This document shows, in pieces, positions 32,901 to 39,500 of a stretch of 64,000 nucleotides of DNA. Source of the stretch: Paenibacillus tianmuensis (GTDB lineage: Bacteria; Bacillota; Bacilli; Paenibacillales; NBRC-103111); assembly GCF_900100345.1 (NCBI RefSeq), contig NZ_FMTT01000010.1, forward strand, positions 1 to 64,000, given 5' to 3'. Positions within the stretch are counted from its first letter, which is position 1. Every line of letters starts with the position of its first letter. Position numbers and translations under genes: made by a program. The notes under the pieces were generated by a model, which saw nothing but the letters and a program-made list of their open reading frames with translations, was not told the DNA's origin and ran no database searches.

Positions 32901-33489
32901 CCGTTCGCAGGATGCCGCGATTGAAGCCAAGCGGATCGCCCTGTCCAAGCTGGGGCCTGCACCGCACTACATCGCGGCGGATGCGACGGATCGACAGTCG
33001 CTGGAGCGCGCCTATGAGAAGATCAAGGCTCGCTACGTACAGGTCGACGGGATCGTACACTCCGCGATCGTGCTGGCGGACAGCAGCCTGGCCAACATGG
33101 AGGAGGAGCAGTTCCGCGCCTCGCTCGCAGCCAAGGTGGATGTCAGCGTCCGCATGGCGCAGGTGTTTGGCGAAGAACCGCTAGACTTCGTGATGATCTT
33201 CTCCTCGGTGAACGCGTTTCTCAAAGCGGCAGGCCAGAGCAACTATGTGGCCGGCTGCACCTTTACCGACGCGTTTGCGCACCGGCTCGCGCAGGAATGG
33301 CCTTGTGCCGTGAAAGTGATGAACTGGGGCTACTGGGGCTCGGTCGGGGTCGTCGCATCTCCGGCCTATCAGGAACGCATGACCCAGGCGGGGATCGGCT
33401 CGATCGAGCCGCCTGAGGGCATGCAGGCGCTGGAGGCGCTGCTGGCAGGTCCGATGGATCAGATGGCACTGATGAAGATTTTGAACTAG
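17947..33489 (+). CDS. Trans-AT polyketide synthase B (DH-ACP / KS-DH-KR-cMT-ACP-ACP / KS-DH-KR-ACP / KS-KR)
   Basis: 5180 residues. I chose ATG 17947, 1 nt after the previous stop, with GAGG in front, over the in-frame TTG at 17929. It opens with the second half of module 3: DH 1-285 (H11, D190) and ACP 315-390 (S349). Module 4: KS4 435-872 (C609); a Ser-less ACP-like fold inside the post-KS linker, 937-1016 (GIEPI, Pro973); DH 1182-1468 (canonical H and D); KR 1484-1925; C-methyltransferase 1975-2308 (LEIGAGTGGTS SAM motif); tandem ACPs 2348-2428 (S2387) and 2475-2555 (S2513) joined by an APVTK repeat linker. Module 5: KS5 2622-3040, DH 3227-3510, KR 3518-3915, ACP 3953-4038. Module 6 starts with KS6 4098-4535 and KR 4735-5180 and then stops without cMT or ACP; those begin protein C. 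Predicted chemistry: alkene (3), alpha-methyl alkene (4), alkene (5), beta-hydroxy before methylation (6). Enoyl reduction in trans could alter any alkene. Confidence 0.93.
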   Translation: MEDQILICKDHPVVKHHKAYGQELFPGFAYIDLLYQLFRERGYDFARLELLNLSIYNPLVVGQDLNVLLRVQCETEAGRWQIRVEGQEQRKGVLSPERKLHITAEMHLCDPLTFDEVLDISRIKQTAARSVSLDSFYAQCRHQELVHTGFMLADGVVYEGENGASYIEIALGDEARRSAEGFMFHPTLIDGSGVGTGVLFDNTNEEEQRLFLPLFYEKFRAAALLGTECWTRIAKPVERKKELNFLTMEFFDTNGKKIAELLNYKGKLVRGAGLINPARKAEAAVQEKPKPKPQPRPSAPVAPPAYASGGGSAVEEASAFLRRLIAEKLGKPEDQVATDVGYYEIGLDSSMLLEVVTAIGSKLETQLMPTLLFEYTTITELAEYLAEHHADRFGGGASGANQAEAEWSEPADELYEAERELPETGSYGVPDAGEDIAIIGMSGKYPQSHDLHEFWENLLAGKDCITEVPESRWERERLEGVKSPSGKPMSRWGGFIHDPDRFDPQFFRISPREAETIDPQERLFLETCWEAVEDAGYTPKTVVTPKGPNKRRNVGVFVGAMHKDYTLIQAEAVRDGQPQPLSLSYASIANRVSYFCNFHGPSMAIDTVCSSSLIAVHLALESIKRGECEVALAGGVNLSLHPNKYMTYGMMDMHSSDGYCHTFGKGGDGYVSGEGIGVVLLKPLSKAIADNDHIYAVVKGSTTNHVGAVSGITVPSPVAQADMIQACLEKTGVDPRTISYMEAHGTGTSLGDPIEIQGLVKAFRHFTPDKQYCSIGSVKSNIGHGESAAGISGLHKVALQLHHKKLVPSLHSVELNPYINLENSPFYVQHKTEEWQRPTLIENGERVEYPRRAGLSSFGAYGSNAHVILEEYIPPQAVTSTEGQGAALVPLSAKNKERLVAYAGRLLAALNKNEEAQRQNPVRVAVQAVEPVQAQGMELRLEAVMREMLAELIHVKADALEADVEWSEYGIEPIHLAQLSERLQAEFQLEVDPKELLEQESIAAAVAHVAGLEGAVRETAAAGLHLESVTPAAEALQRLNLIDLAYTLQVGREAMEERVAFVVRDLSELKQKLEAYLADPDGQAGVHRGSVKQNKETVALFSADEDSRELLNRWIAKGKHDKLADLWVKGVEIDWNRLYRQGRPQRISLPTYPFAKERYWVPKAANRATAQVAAETAGVQSVLHPLLHQNTSDFAEQRFSSTFTGEEFFLNDHRVQGNRVLPGVAYLEMARAAVEHAAGGLVEGPSEVQLQNVAWVRPITVGEQPVQVHIGLFPEENGEVAYEIYTVGQDSEPVVHGEGRALLASVTAPPTVDLASFQKQASSQVLTSAACYEAFSSMGIEYGEGHRGIQELYVGAGLVLARLSLPSALSASASRYVLHPSLMDSALQASVGFLLGARGDLSPNPILPFVLQKLEVYQACTSEMWAVLRHSEGSQAGGAVEKLDIDLCDEAGRVSVRIKGFTYRALDAKTPSGQEGKNDPLVGNLTLAPVWDVVTPERVPSFPASADRVLVVGGTSEQQRSVRLHLLNVQSLDLQPSDSIAEIGDKLQRLGSFDHIFWIAPERALSSVTNEALVREQEEGVLLLFRTVKALLQAGYESRPLGWTVLTTQAQPLHAQEQVNPTHASLHGLVGSLAKEYPRWKIRLVDLEAGAWPLVDLLQLPTDRRGRSWVYRGGEWHRQQLVLLQAAPADGTLYRQGGVYVVIGGAGRIGEAWTEYMIRRYEAQVVWIGRRQPDASIRAKLEALGRHGKAPHYVAADATDAASLQRARDEIKQRYGRIDGIIHSAMVLQDAGLDRMEEAQFRTGFSAKADVSLRVAQVFRDEPLDFVLFFSSIISFIKNANQSHYAAGCTFMDAFAHQMAREMSCRVKVMNWGYWNAEEIVHSKEGELLSQVGIGFVEPKEAMEALETLLTRPIAQFGLMKTTKAVQVEGVNATETMQIGTDVLPALAESLQKRLPDQNGRVARMKADESLDKTDMEELLVRLLGAQLQAPQLQDGNAVRGFYRKWLAESVAVLERDPALKFDTPAQVLWQEWEANKPHWLTNPNLKAQVQLVEATLRALPDILTGRVPATEIMFPNSSMALVEGIYKNNQISDYFNEVLADTVVTYLQERMADDPAVSLRILEIGAGTGGTSAMVFRKMRPYQDRIVEYCYTDISRAFLLHAEREYGADNPYLAPKIFNVEAPLAGQDIEAGAYDLVIATNVLHATKNIRQTIRNAKAVLRPNGLLLLNEISQNALFTHLTFGLLEGWWLYEDAELRIPGNPGLFPEVWGKLLASEGFSGVFHPAEQAHEFGQQVVVAMSDGVVRQKQAAKKSKPVAKQATKPQAAKPQAVSIKPAPVQATVAALSPESLREKSVTYLKELVSDTLKIPVHKIDETEALEEYGIDSILVVQLTHALREVFGEISSTLFFEYQTLGELADYFVKAHKDALQKAIGFEPEPVRAEPIAVVQPASVAPVAQAPVTKAPVTKAPVTKERLRENVIAYLQNVVGDTLKIPSDQIDPSESLEEYGIDSILVVQLTNALREGIGEDLNSTLFFEYQTLDSLADHLVDTQREALVAKLGLAGQREVQQTPRTEASVPAQAAQTRTNLTFRTSSKRYLQRQEEAPVAREVRAEEPPMRLQDIAIVGLAGRYPGADDVNSFWNNLKQGRSSVGEIPQERWNWQDYFDPEKGKAGTMYTRWGAFLKDIDKFDPLFFQISPAEAEKMDPQERLFLETVYASIEDAGYTPGTLAKSGKVGVFAGIMNAFYPTGANFWSLANRVSYLFNFQGPSINVDTACSSSLTAIHLALESLYSGTSDCAIAGGVNLISDPAHYLRLSAMTMLSATDACKAFGDGADGFVDGEGVGAILLKPLYKAIADGDHIYGVIKGSMVNAGGKTNGYTVPNPNAQSRVIADALQRAGVHPRTVSYLEAHGTGTSLGDPIEITGLTKAFEKGTEDKQFCAIGSAKSNIGHCESASGIAGVTKVLLQMMHGQIAPTLHAKTLNPNINFGKTPFVVQQELGEWPRPVLELDGVRREYPRIAGISSFGAGGSNAHLVIEEYIPSGTRQTKGTAPEQPVIVVLSAKNEERLQEKSRQLLAFVAEGRITDADLVDAAYTLQVGREKMEERMALVVRSLQELTDRLEAYVQGQENIAGLYRGQVRRGKDKPSLGHLASEASDWMQNRQHDKLAEFWVLGGSIDWNELYQTLPQRISLPTYPFAKERYWMSKEEGTAGSGRRSSHAMNTALHPLLHRNTSDLTEQRFTSTFTGEEFFLADHVVQGQRMLPGVAYLEMAREAVELAAASLKDGRDGLRLKHVIWASPLLLGEQPLDVHLSLFPEADGEIGFEVYREEEAGQEPVIHSQGRAVWKSFEAMPSLDLKTLQSQCSLKTLDASAFYSMFESLGIDHGPAHRGVERLHLGTDRALARLVLPASVEQESSFVLHPSLMDSALQVTLALLSDGADIKRPALPFALEEVDILGSCTDEMWVLVRRSAGSRPGDKVQKYDLDLCAAEGDVRVRIKGYSARQLDDGRGREGTLMLLPNWTEQPVGEPAQQPSYSQRLVLLCDMEADVHDARCITLRSETSDPAARYEAHATQAFREIKALLQQKPKGQVLVQIAVGTEPEHRLSAGLSALLRTASQENPNLIGQLIELERTSDATEVAARLQENLARLEDRHVRYQDGKRWVAGWSEAEVSRQEVHIPWKDGGTYLITGGAGGLGLIVAREIVQQVSGTTLYFTGRSALGAAQQTAMQELQATGARIEYKRVDVTDRAQVARLFDAIRADSGKLDGLVHSAGVIRDNFMLKKTEAELAEVLAPKVAGLVNLDQASGDMPLDFFVTFSSIAGVLGNPGQADYSMANAFLDAYAQYRNGQVAAKQRQGRTLSINWPLWQDGGMRLDAETERTLQEQLGMTAMPTLSGVQALYQSLAVEQDQVVVFHGDMRQLRASLLEQPQETAVPTASASVLSTSSVSEEILRDKSILFFKKLLSTVLKMPTARIEADAPLEDYGIDSIMVMQMTNQLEKTFGSLPKTLFFEYQNIEDLTGYFIDSYPEPMKKLLGVEVPTDQPAPAAAEPVAAAEPIAEREAPVLSKRGRGRFVQAPSKVRANVPTVEATSDAKPLDIAIIGVSGRYPEAQNLREFWKNLRDGRDSITEIPADRWDHSPYYDADKRKPGKTNSKWGGFLQDVDKFDPLFFSISPRDAEFMDPQERLFLQTVYEAMEDAGYTRDALAKHRAYGLDGNVGVFVGVMYEEYQLYGAQQTLLGKPMALAGNPSSIANRVSYFLNLHGPSLAVDTMCSSSLTAIHLACQSLLHGGCEVAIAGGVNVSVHPNKYLLLGQNNFASSKGRCESFGEGGDGYVPGEGVGAVLLKPLAKALEDGDQIYGVLKATAINHGGKTNGYTVPNPNAQASVVGRAFKEAGIDPGTLSYVEAHGTGTSLGDPIEIAGLTKVFQESRVGGQKCAIGSVKSNIGHSESAAGIAGLTKVLLQMKHRQLVPSLHSAVLNPHIDFDRTPFVVQQELAEWKRPVIDGREVPRRATVSSFGAGGSNACLLLEEYVPEAEVRVQRKVTAENPAVVVLSAKEEPRLIEQARHLLTVLQEEAFTEADLVDLAYTLQVGREAMEERLALTASSVGELVEKLAGFLNGEDGIDGLYRGQLKGNKETLSLFAADEDLQAAIEAWVSKRKYAKLLDLWVKGLAFDWSRLYEGNRPRRISLPTYPFAKQRCWVEPLMENPGVASFAPQTSSAEANLLHDEQGEVVSLVPVWDAFPLERGPLHPSPLDQIAIVGGTPEQQQAIRQYLPNARELDIKPGESVEAIASKLQARGALDHIFWIAPDRSSDGLELEAVIAGQHEGVLLAFRLIKAVLDLGYGARSLGWTVLTTQTQALHREEAVNPVHAGLHGLIGSMAKEYPNWNIRLVDLDAEEAWPLPDLFTIPADPQGDAWVYRGRQWHRQQLAELRCPQPDQTIYKPGGVYVVIGGAGGIGEVWSEYMIRTYAAQIVWIGRRSQDAAIEAKRIALSKLGPAPHYIAADATDRQSLERAYEKIKARYVQVDGIVHSAIVLADSSLANMEEEQFRASLAAKVDVSVRMAQVFGEEPLDFVMIFSSVNAFLKAAGQSNYVAGCTFTDAFAHRLAQEWPCAVKVMNWGYWGSVGVVASPAYQERMTQAGIGSIEPPEGMQALEALLAGPMDQMALMKILN
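25324..25368 (+). repeat. Triple 15-bp tandem repeat in an inter-ACP linker
   Basis: The 15-mer GCTCCTGTCACGAAG occurs three times head to tail (one T for C in the last copy). It encodes APVTK three times in the linker between the two ACPs of module 4. This is a slippage-prone linker repeat of in-frame length. Confidence 0.9.
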
Positions 33490-33492
33490 ATG

Positions 33493-33536
33493 AAAAGCGC
33501 TCCTCTTCCTGTCCGGGAAGGGGGGCGCTTTTTTTT
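33493..33536 (+). terminator. Intrinsic terminator between PKS genes B and C
   Basis: AAAAGCGC(T)CC(T)CTTCC at 33493-33509 pairs with 33516-33532 over 17 bp, with two G-U pairs, and is followed by a run of eight T (33529-33536). It lies 3 bp after the stop of PKS B and separates KR and cMT of a single split module, so the operon cannot work unless polymerase reads through. No promoter is evident in the remaining 47 bp before PKS C. Confidence 0.88.
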
Positions 33537-33583
33537 ATGCAAAAGATAGGAAAGCAAATCACCTGACTTGAGGGGGCAAGATC

Positions 33584-36500
33584 ATGAACCGGTATCTAGG
33601 GACAAGAGCAGGAGACATCATCACCGTCTATCCGCAGAAGCATCCCTCCATTGTGAAACAGATCCGCAAGGAGTTCGTGTCTGATGACGCCACCCTCCTT
33701 CGCGTCTGGGCGGAAGGCAGCCGTGATCGCGAGGAACTGGATGAACTCCTCTGTCGTCTGCTCGGGGCGCACCTGCGCGAACTGGGACTGCATCCGGCCA
33801 AGAACCCGGCTCGCGGGTTGGCCGACTTATATAACAAGTGGTACGAAGAAAGCCTCGCCCTCTTGACCCGTTATGCGCATCTCAGCTTCGACGCATCGTC
33901 GGAAACGCTCTGGCAGGAGTGGGAGGCGAGAAAGTCTCGCTGGCTGGAAAAAGCGGAACTCAAGGCGCAGGTCGTGCTGGTCGAGACGACGATGCGCGCA
34001 CTGCCGGACATTCTGACGGGCAAGCGGGCGGCGACGGACATCCTGTTCCCTGATGCCTCGATGAAGCTGGTGGAAGGCGTGTATAAAAACAACGCGATCT
34101 CCGACGGCTTCAACGAAGTGCTGGCCGACACGGTGGTCCTCTACCTGCAGGAGCGTTTGAAAAACGAACCGGCGGCGCGCATCCGCATCTTGGAGATCGG
34201 AGCCGGAACCGGCGGGACGAGCGCGATGGTGTTTGACAAGCTACAACCTTATCAGCAGCACGTCGAAGAATATTGCTACACGGACATCTCCAAGGCGTTT
34301 TTGCTCCATGCCGAACGGGAGTATGCTCCGAAGGCTCCGTATCTGACCTATCGAGTGTTCAATGTGGAGGAGCCGATCGCCGGGCAGGGACTGGACGCGG
34401 GGGCGTATGACCTCGTGTTGGCGACCAACTGCCTACATGCCACCAAGAACATTCGCCAGACCTTGCGCAATGCCAAGGCTGTTTTAGCAAAAAACGGCCT
34501 GTTGCTGCTCAACGAGATGAGCCGCAATTCGGTGTTCACGCACCTGACCTTTGGCCTGCTCGATGGATGGTGGCGGTATGAGGATGCGGAGCTGCGCATG
34601 CCGGGTTGCCCGGGCTTGTCTCCGGAGGCCTGGTCCTCGGTGTTGAAAGCGGAAGGATTCCGCGCGGTCGATCATCCGGCGCAAAAGGCGCACAATCTCG
34701 GCCAGCAGATCATCGTGGCGGAAAGCGACGGGGTGGTGCGACAGAAACAGGGGCAAGGGCCGACGGTGGCCTCCACCGCAGCGAAGTCGCCGAAAACGGA
34801 GATCCCCGTTGTGTCGAGAGAAGCGGGCGAGGCTCCGGCATCCGAGGTGACGGCCTCCGAGGTGACGGAAGCGCTGATCGAGGAGCGGGTGAAGGAGGCG
34901 ATCAAGGACCAGCTCGTCTCTTCGTTAAAAGTGGATCGGGATCGGATTGATTCCGACAAGTCGTTTGCCGATTACGGTCTGGATTCGATCACGGGTGTTC
35001 ATCTGGTGCAGGCGCTGAACGACAAGCTGCCGGTCGGGTTGAAGACGACGAACCTGTTCGATTACAGCTCGGTCAACCAACTCGCTTCCTACATGCTCCG
35101 GCAATACAAAGAAGCGCTTGCCACAGCGTTCGCTCCCGCCAAGCCTCAAACATCGGCGACGACCTCAGCGACTGCAATCGCAAATGACCCTGCAATTGCA
35201 AATACAATTGCATCGGCAGCAACATTGGTGCAAACGGCAAGAGCTCAAGCTGACGTTCAGCAAGGCGCTCGAGAAAGTGCTCGAGAAGGCGGTCGAGTTG
35301 ACGGTCGAGACGATGCGGGGAAAAAGATCTCCGAACAAGGCGGAGATCTTGATGCGATTGCGATCGTCGGCATGAGCGGGCGTTTTCCGAAGTCGGGGGA
35401 CTTGGGCGAGCTGTGGGAGCATCTGGCGAACGGAGACGATCTCGTTGGCCCGGTGACGCGATGGGATCTTCGCTCTTATCATGCGGAGGGAGCACGCTTT
35501 TGCAACGAAGGCGGCTTCCTCGATGACATCGACCGCTTCGATCCGCTGTTCTTCCACATCTCGGGCGTTGAAGCGACGTACATGGACCCACAGCAGCGCA
35601 TTTTCCTCGAAGAGTCTTGGAAAGCGCTCGAAGTGGCCGGTTATGCCGGCGACGCGGTCAAAGGAGCCTCCTGCGGGGTGTATGTCGGGATCAACGGAGG
35701 CGACTACCAGCAGTCGATGGTTGAACAGGCACCGGCACAAGCGATGTGGGGCAACGCCGCCTCTGTGATTCCGGCGCGCATCTCGTATTTCCTAGACCTT
35801 CAAGGCCCGGCGGTCGCGGTCGACACGGCTTGTTCGAGTTCGCTCGTCTCCATCCACTTGGCTTGCCAAGGGTTGCGGTCGGGGGAGACGGACATGGCGC
35901 TGGCCGGCGGCGTTTTCATCCAGAGCACGCCTCGTTTCTACTTGACGGCAGAGCGTGCGAGCATGCTCTCGGCGACGGGGCGCTGTCACACGTTCGATGA
36001 CCAGGCGAACGGATTCGTGCCGGGAGAAGGCGTGGGGGTCGTCGTCCTCAAACGACTGAAAGACGCGCTCGCCGACCGAGATCATATCTATGGCGTGATT
36101 CGAGGCTCAGCGCTCAACCAGGACGGCACGACGAACGGAATCACCGCTCCCAGCGCCAATTCGCAAGAGCGTCTGGAGCGCGAAGTCTATGAGACGCATG
36201 GGATCAACCCGGAGCAGATTCAACTGGTCGAAGCGCACGGCACCGGAACGAAGCTCGGCGATCCGATCGAGTTCGACGCCTTGACCCGCGCCTTCCGCGC
36301 CTACACGGATCGCAAGGAATACTGCGCGATCGGTTCGATCAAAACGAACATCGGACACGCAGCTGCGGCGGCCGGGGTCGCCGGGGTGCTCAAAATCCTG
36401 CTCGCGCTGGAACACAAGCAACTGCCGCCCTCGCTTCATTTTGATGCGTGGAATGCAAACATCGAGCATCAAGGCAGCCCGTTCTATGTGAACACCAAGC

Positions 36501-39500
36501 TGCGGGACTGGAGCATCGAGCCGGGGAGCAAGCGCCGCGCGGCGATCAGCGCCTTCGGGTTCAGCGGCACCAACGCGCATATGGTGATCGAGGAAGCGCC
36601 GCAGACCGTTCGGACGCCGATTGACAGAGCTGGGCATCTGATCGTGCTGTCCGCTCGCACCGCCGAACAGCTTCGCAAGCAGGTGCAGAATCTGATCGCC
36701 TTCTGCGAGCAGGAACCGAATGCGGACTGCGGCAACATCAGCTACACCTTGCTCGTCGGGCGCAGGCATCTGCCTCACCGCTTGGCCTGCGTGGTGCGCG
36801 ATGTGCCGGAACTGGTCAAGTCGCTGCAAAAATGGCTGGAGACGGGAAAAGTCGCCGGTGTGCATCACGGCGAATTGCTTGAGAACGAACTTCGGGAACA
36901 GCCGTCGCTCAAACGCTACGGCAACCAGTGCATCGAAAACTGTCGCCATGCTGCCCAAGGGGCAGACCTGCTCGAACAGCTCGCGGCCGTGGCCGATCTG
37001 TATGCACAAGGCTATGCGCTGGAGTACGGACGCCTGTTTGAAGGGCTGCCCTATGCGCGCATCCCGCTGCCGACATATCCGTTTGCCAAGGAGCGGTATT
37101 GGAAGCCGGAGGGTTCGGCGCAGTCTGTCGCGAAGGCGGGCGGCACAAACTCCCGCACGCTGCATCCGTTGCTGCACGAAAACATTTCGGTGCTGGAAGA
37201 GCAGCGCTATGCGTCTGTTTTTACAGGAAAAGAGTTCTTCCTTGCCGATCATGTGATCAACGGACAGCGGATTCTGCCGGGCGTGGCCCATCTCGAAATG
37301 GTCCGCGCAGCTCTTGAGCTGGCGGCAGGAGCGAGCGAAGAAGGCAGCGCATGGCGCTTGCAGCATGTGGGCTTCGCAAGCCCGATCCTCGCAGGGAACG
37401 GGCCGGTTGAGGTTCAGGTCGGGCTGCGGGCGGAAGAGGCCGAGGCGATTTCCTTTGAAGTCAGAGACGGGCGGGGGGCTGTCGTACACAGCCAAGGCCG
37501 GGCGAGACGCTTGGGTAAGGCAGATGCTCCTGCCGTCGATCTCGCCACTCTGCAGACGGCCTGCTCGCAGAACCGAATCAGCGCTTCCGAGCTGTACGAG
37601 CTCTTCCGCCAAGCCGGGCTGGACTACGGGCCGGCACACCAAGGGATCGAGAGCCTGTCGATCGGAACGGGGCAGGTGCTGGCGAAGTTGTCGCTGCCCG
37701 ATTGCGTGGCTGACACTGAGAGCCGCTACGTTCTGCACCCAAGCCTCATGGACGCGGCGCTGCAGGCCGCGATCGGCCTGATGCTCGGCACTGCGTCATT
37801 CAAGCCGCTTGTGCCCTTCGCGTTGGAGGAAGTCGAGATCTACGGCCCGTGCACGCCCTCGATGTGGGCCGTGGTGCGCCGCAGCGAAGGCAGCACAGCG
37901 GAAGACAAGGTGCAAAAGTTCGACGTGGACGCGTGTGACGAAAATGGTCAGGTGCGCGTGCGCTTGAAAGGCTACACCTCGCGCGTGCTGGAAGAGGGAG
38001 CAGGGGGGCGCACGCAGGGAGCGCACTTGCTGCAGCCGAGCTGGAAGCAGCAGGGCATCGCGCAGAAGACGGCCCTTCCTGCCCTGTCGCAGCATCTGGT
38101 GCTGCTCTGCGAGCTGACGGCACCTCTCGTGCTCGGCGGACAGGTCGTGGCGCTGCAGTCGGATCGTCAGGACATCGCCGAGCGCTACCAAGCGTATGCG
38201 GTGCGCGTGTTCGAAGAGATTCAGACCCTTCTGCGCAGCAAGCCACAGGGCAAGGCGCTGGTGCAAGTCGTGGTGCCTGCCGACGGAGAAGGTCAGGTCT
38301 TCAGCGGCCTTGCCGGACTGCTTCGCACCGCCCGCCGCGAGAACCCGAACCTGATCGCGCAGCTGATCGAGGTCGAGGACACGGCAGGATTGGAACACAA
38401 GCTTTTGGAAAATCGCCATTCCCTGCAAGATGACCGCATCCGCTACCGATACGGGCAGCGCTGGGTCGCTTCTTGGGATGTGGCGGAAGTCTCGCAGCAG
38501 GCGTTCCACATCCCGTGGCGCGATGGCGGCGTCTACCTTCTGACTGGCGGTGCGGGAGGACTCGGCCTGATTTTTGCCAAAGAGATCGCAAGCCAAGTCA
38601 AGGCTCCGCGACTGATCCTCACCGGCCGCTCCCCCTTGGGCCTGCAGCAGCAAGCGGCTCTGCAGGAGTTGAAGGACCTCGGCGCACACATCGAGTACCA
38701 ACAGGTCGATGTGACGCGGGAAGAGGCGGTCGCCGGACTGTTTGAGGAGATCCGGGCGCGCTATGACACCCTCCAAGGCATCCTGCACGGAGCGGGCGTG
38801 ATCCGCGACAACTTCATCATCCGCAAGACCGGGCAGGAGATGCAGGAGGTGCTGGCTCCCAAAGTGAGCGGATTGGTCCACCTCGACCGTTCGAGCATCG
38901 GGCTGCCGCTGGACTTTTTCGTGCTGTTCTCCGCTGTGGCCGGCTGCCTCGGCAATCCGGGGCAGGCCGATTATGCGGCGGCCAACGGATTCTTGGATGC
39001 TTATGCTGCCGAGCGCAATCGTCTGGTCGCTCGCGGGCAACGCCAAGGCCGCACGCTTGCGATCGACTGGCCGCTCTGGCAAGACGGCGGAATGCAGGTG
39101 GATGCAGAGACGGAGCAATGGATGAGAGAGCATACGGGGATGATCCCGCTGGAGATCCGGAACGGGATTCGGGCTCTCTATCAGGGCTTGGCCATCGGGT
39201 GCGATCAGGTGATGGTGGTGCAAGGCGACCTCGCCCGGATCACGGAGAAGCTGCACCCGCTGTTCCCTGCCCCTGCTGCCCGCCCGGTTCACAGCGTGGC
39301 TGGCCATGTGCAAGCGAGAGTGCTGCAGATCGCCTCGGACTTGCTGCAGGTCAGACCTGATGAACTGGATGCCGAGGCCGAGTGGCTGGACTACGGGATC
39401 GATGCGTTTCTGATGAATGAGCTGGCCGATCGTCTCAACGAGGAGTTCGGCCTGGATCTGACGCCGAGCACCTTCTCGGAACTGCCGACGATCCAGCAGG

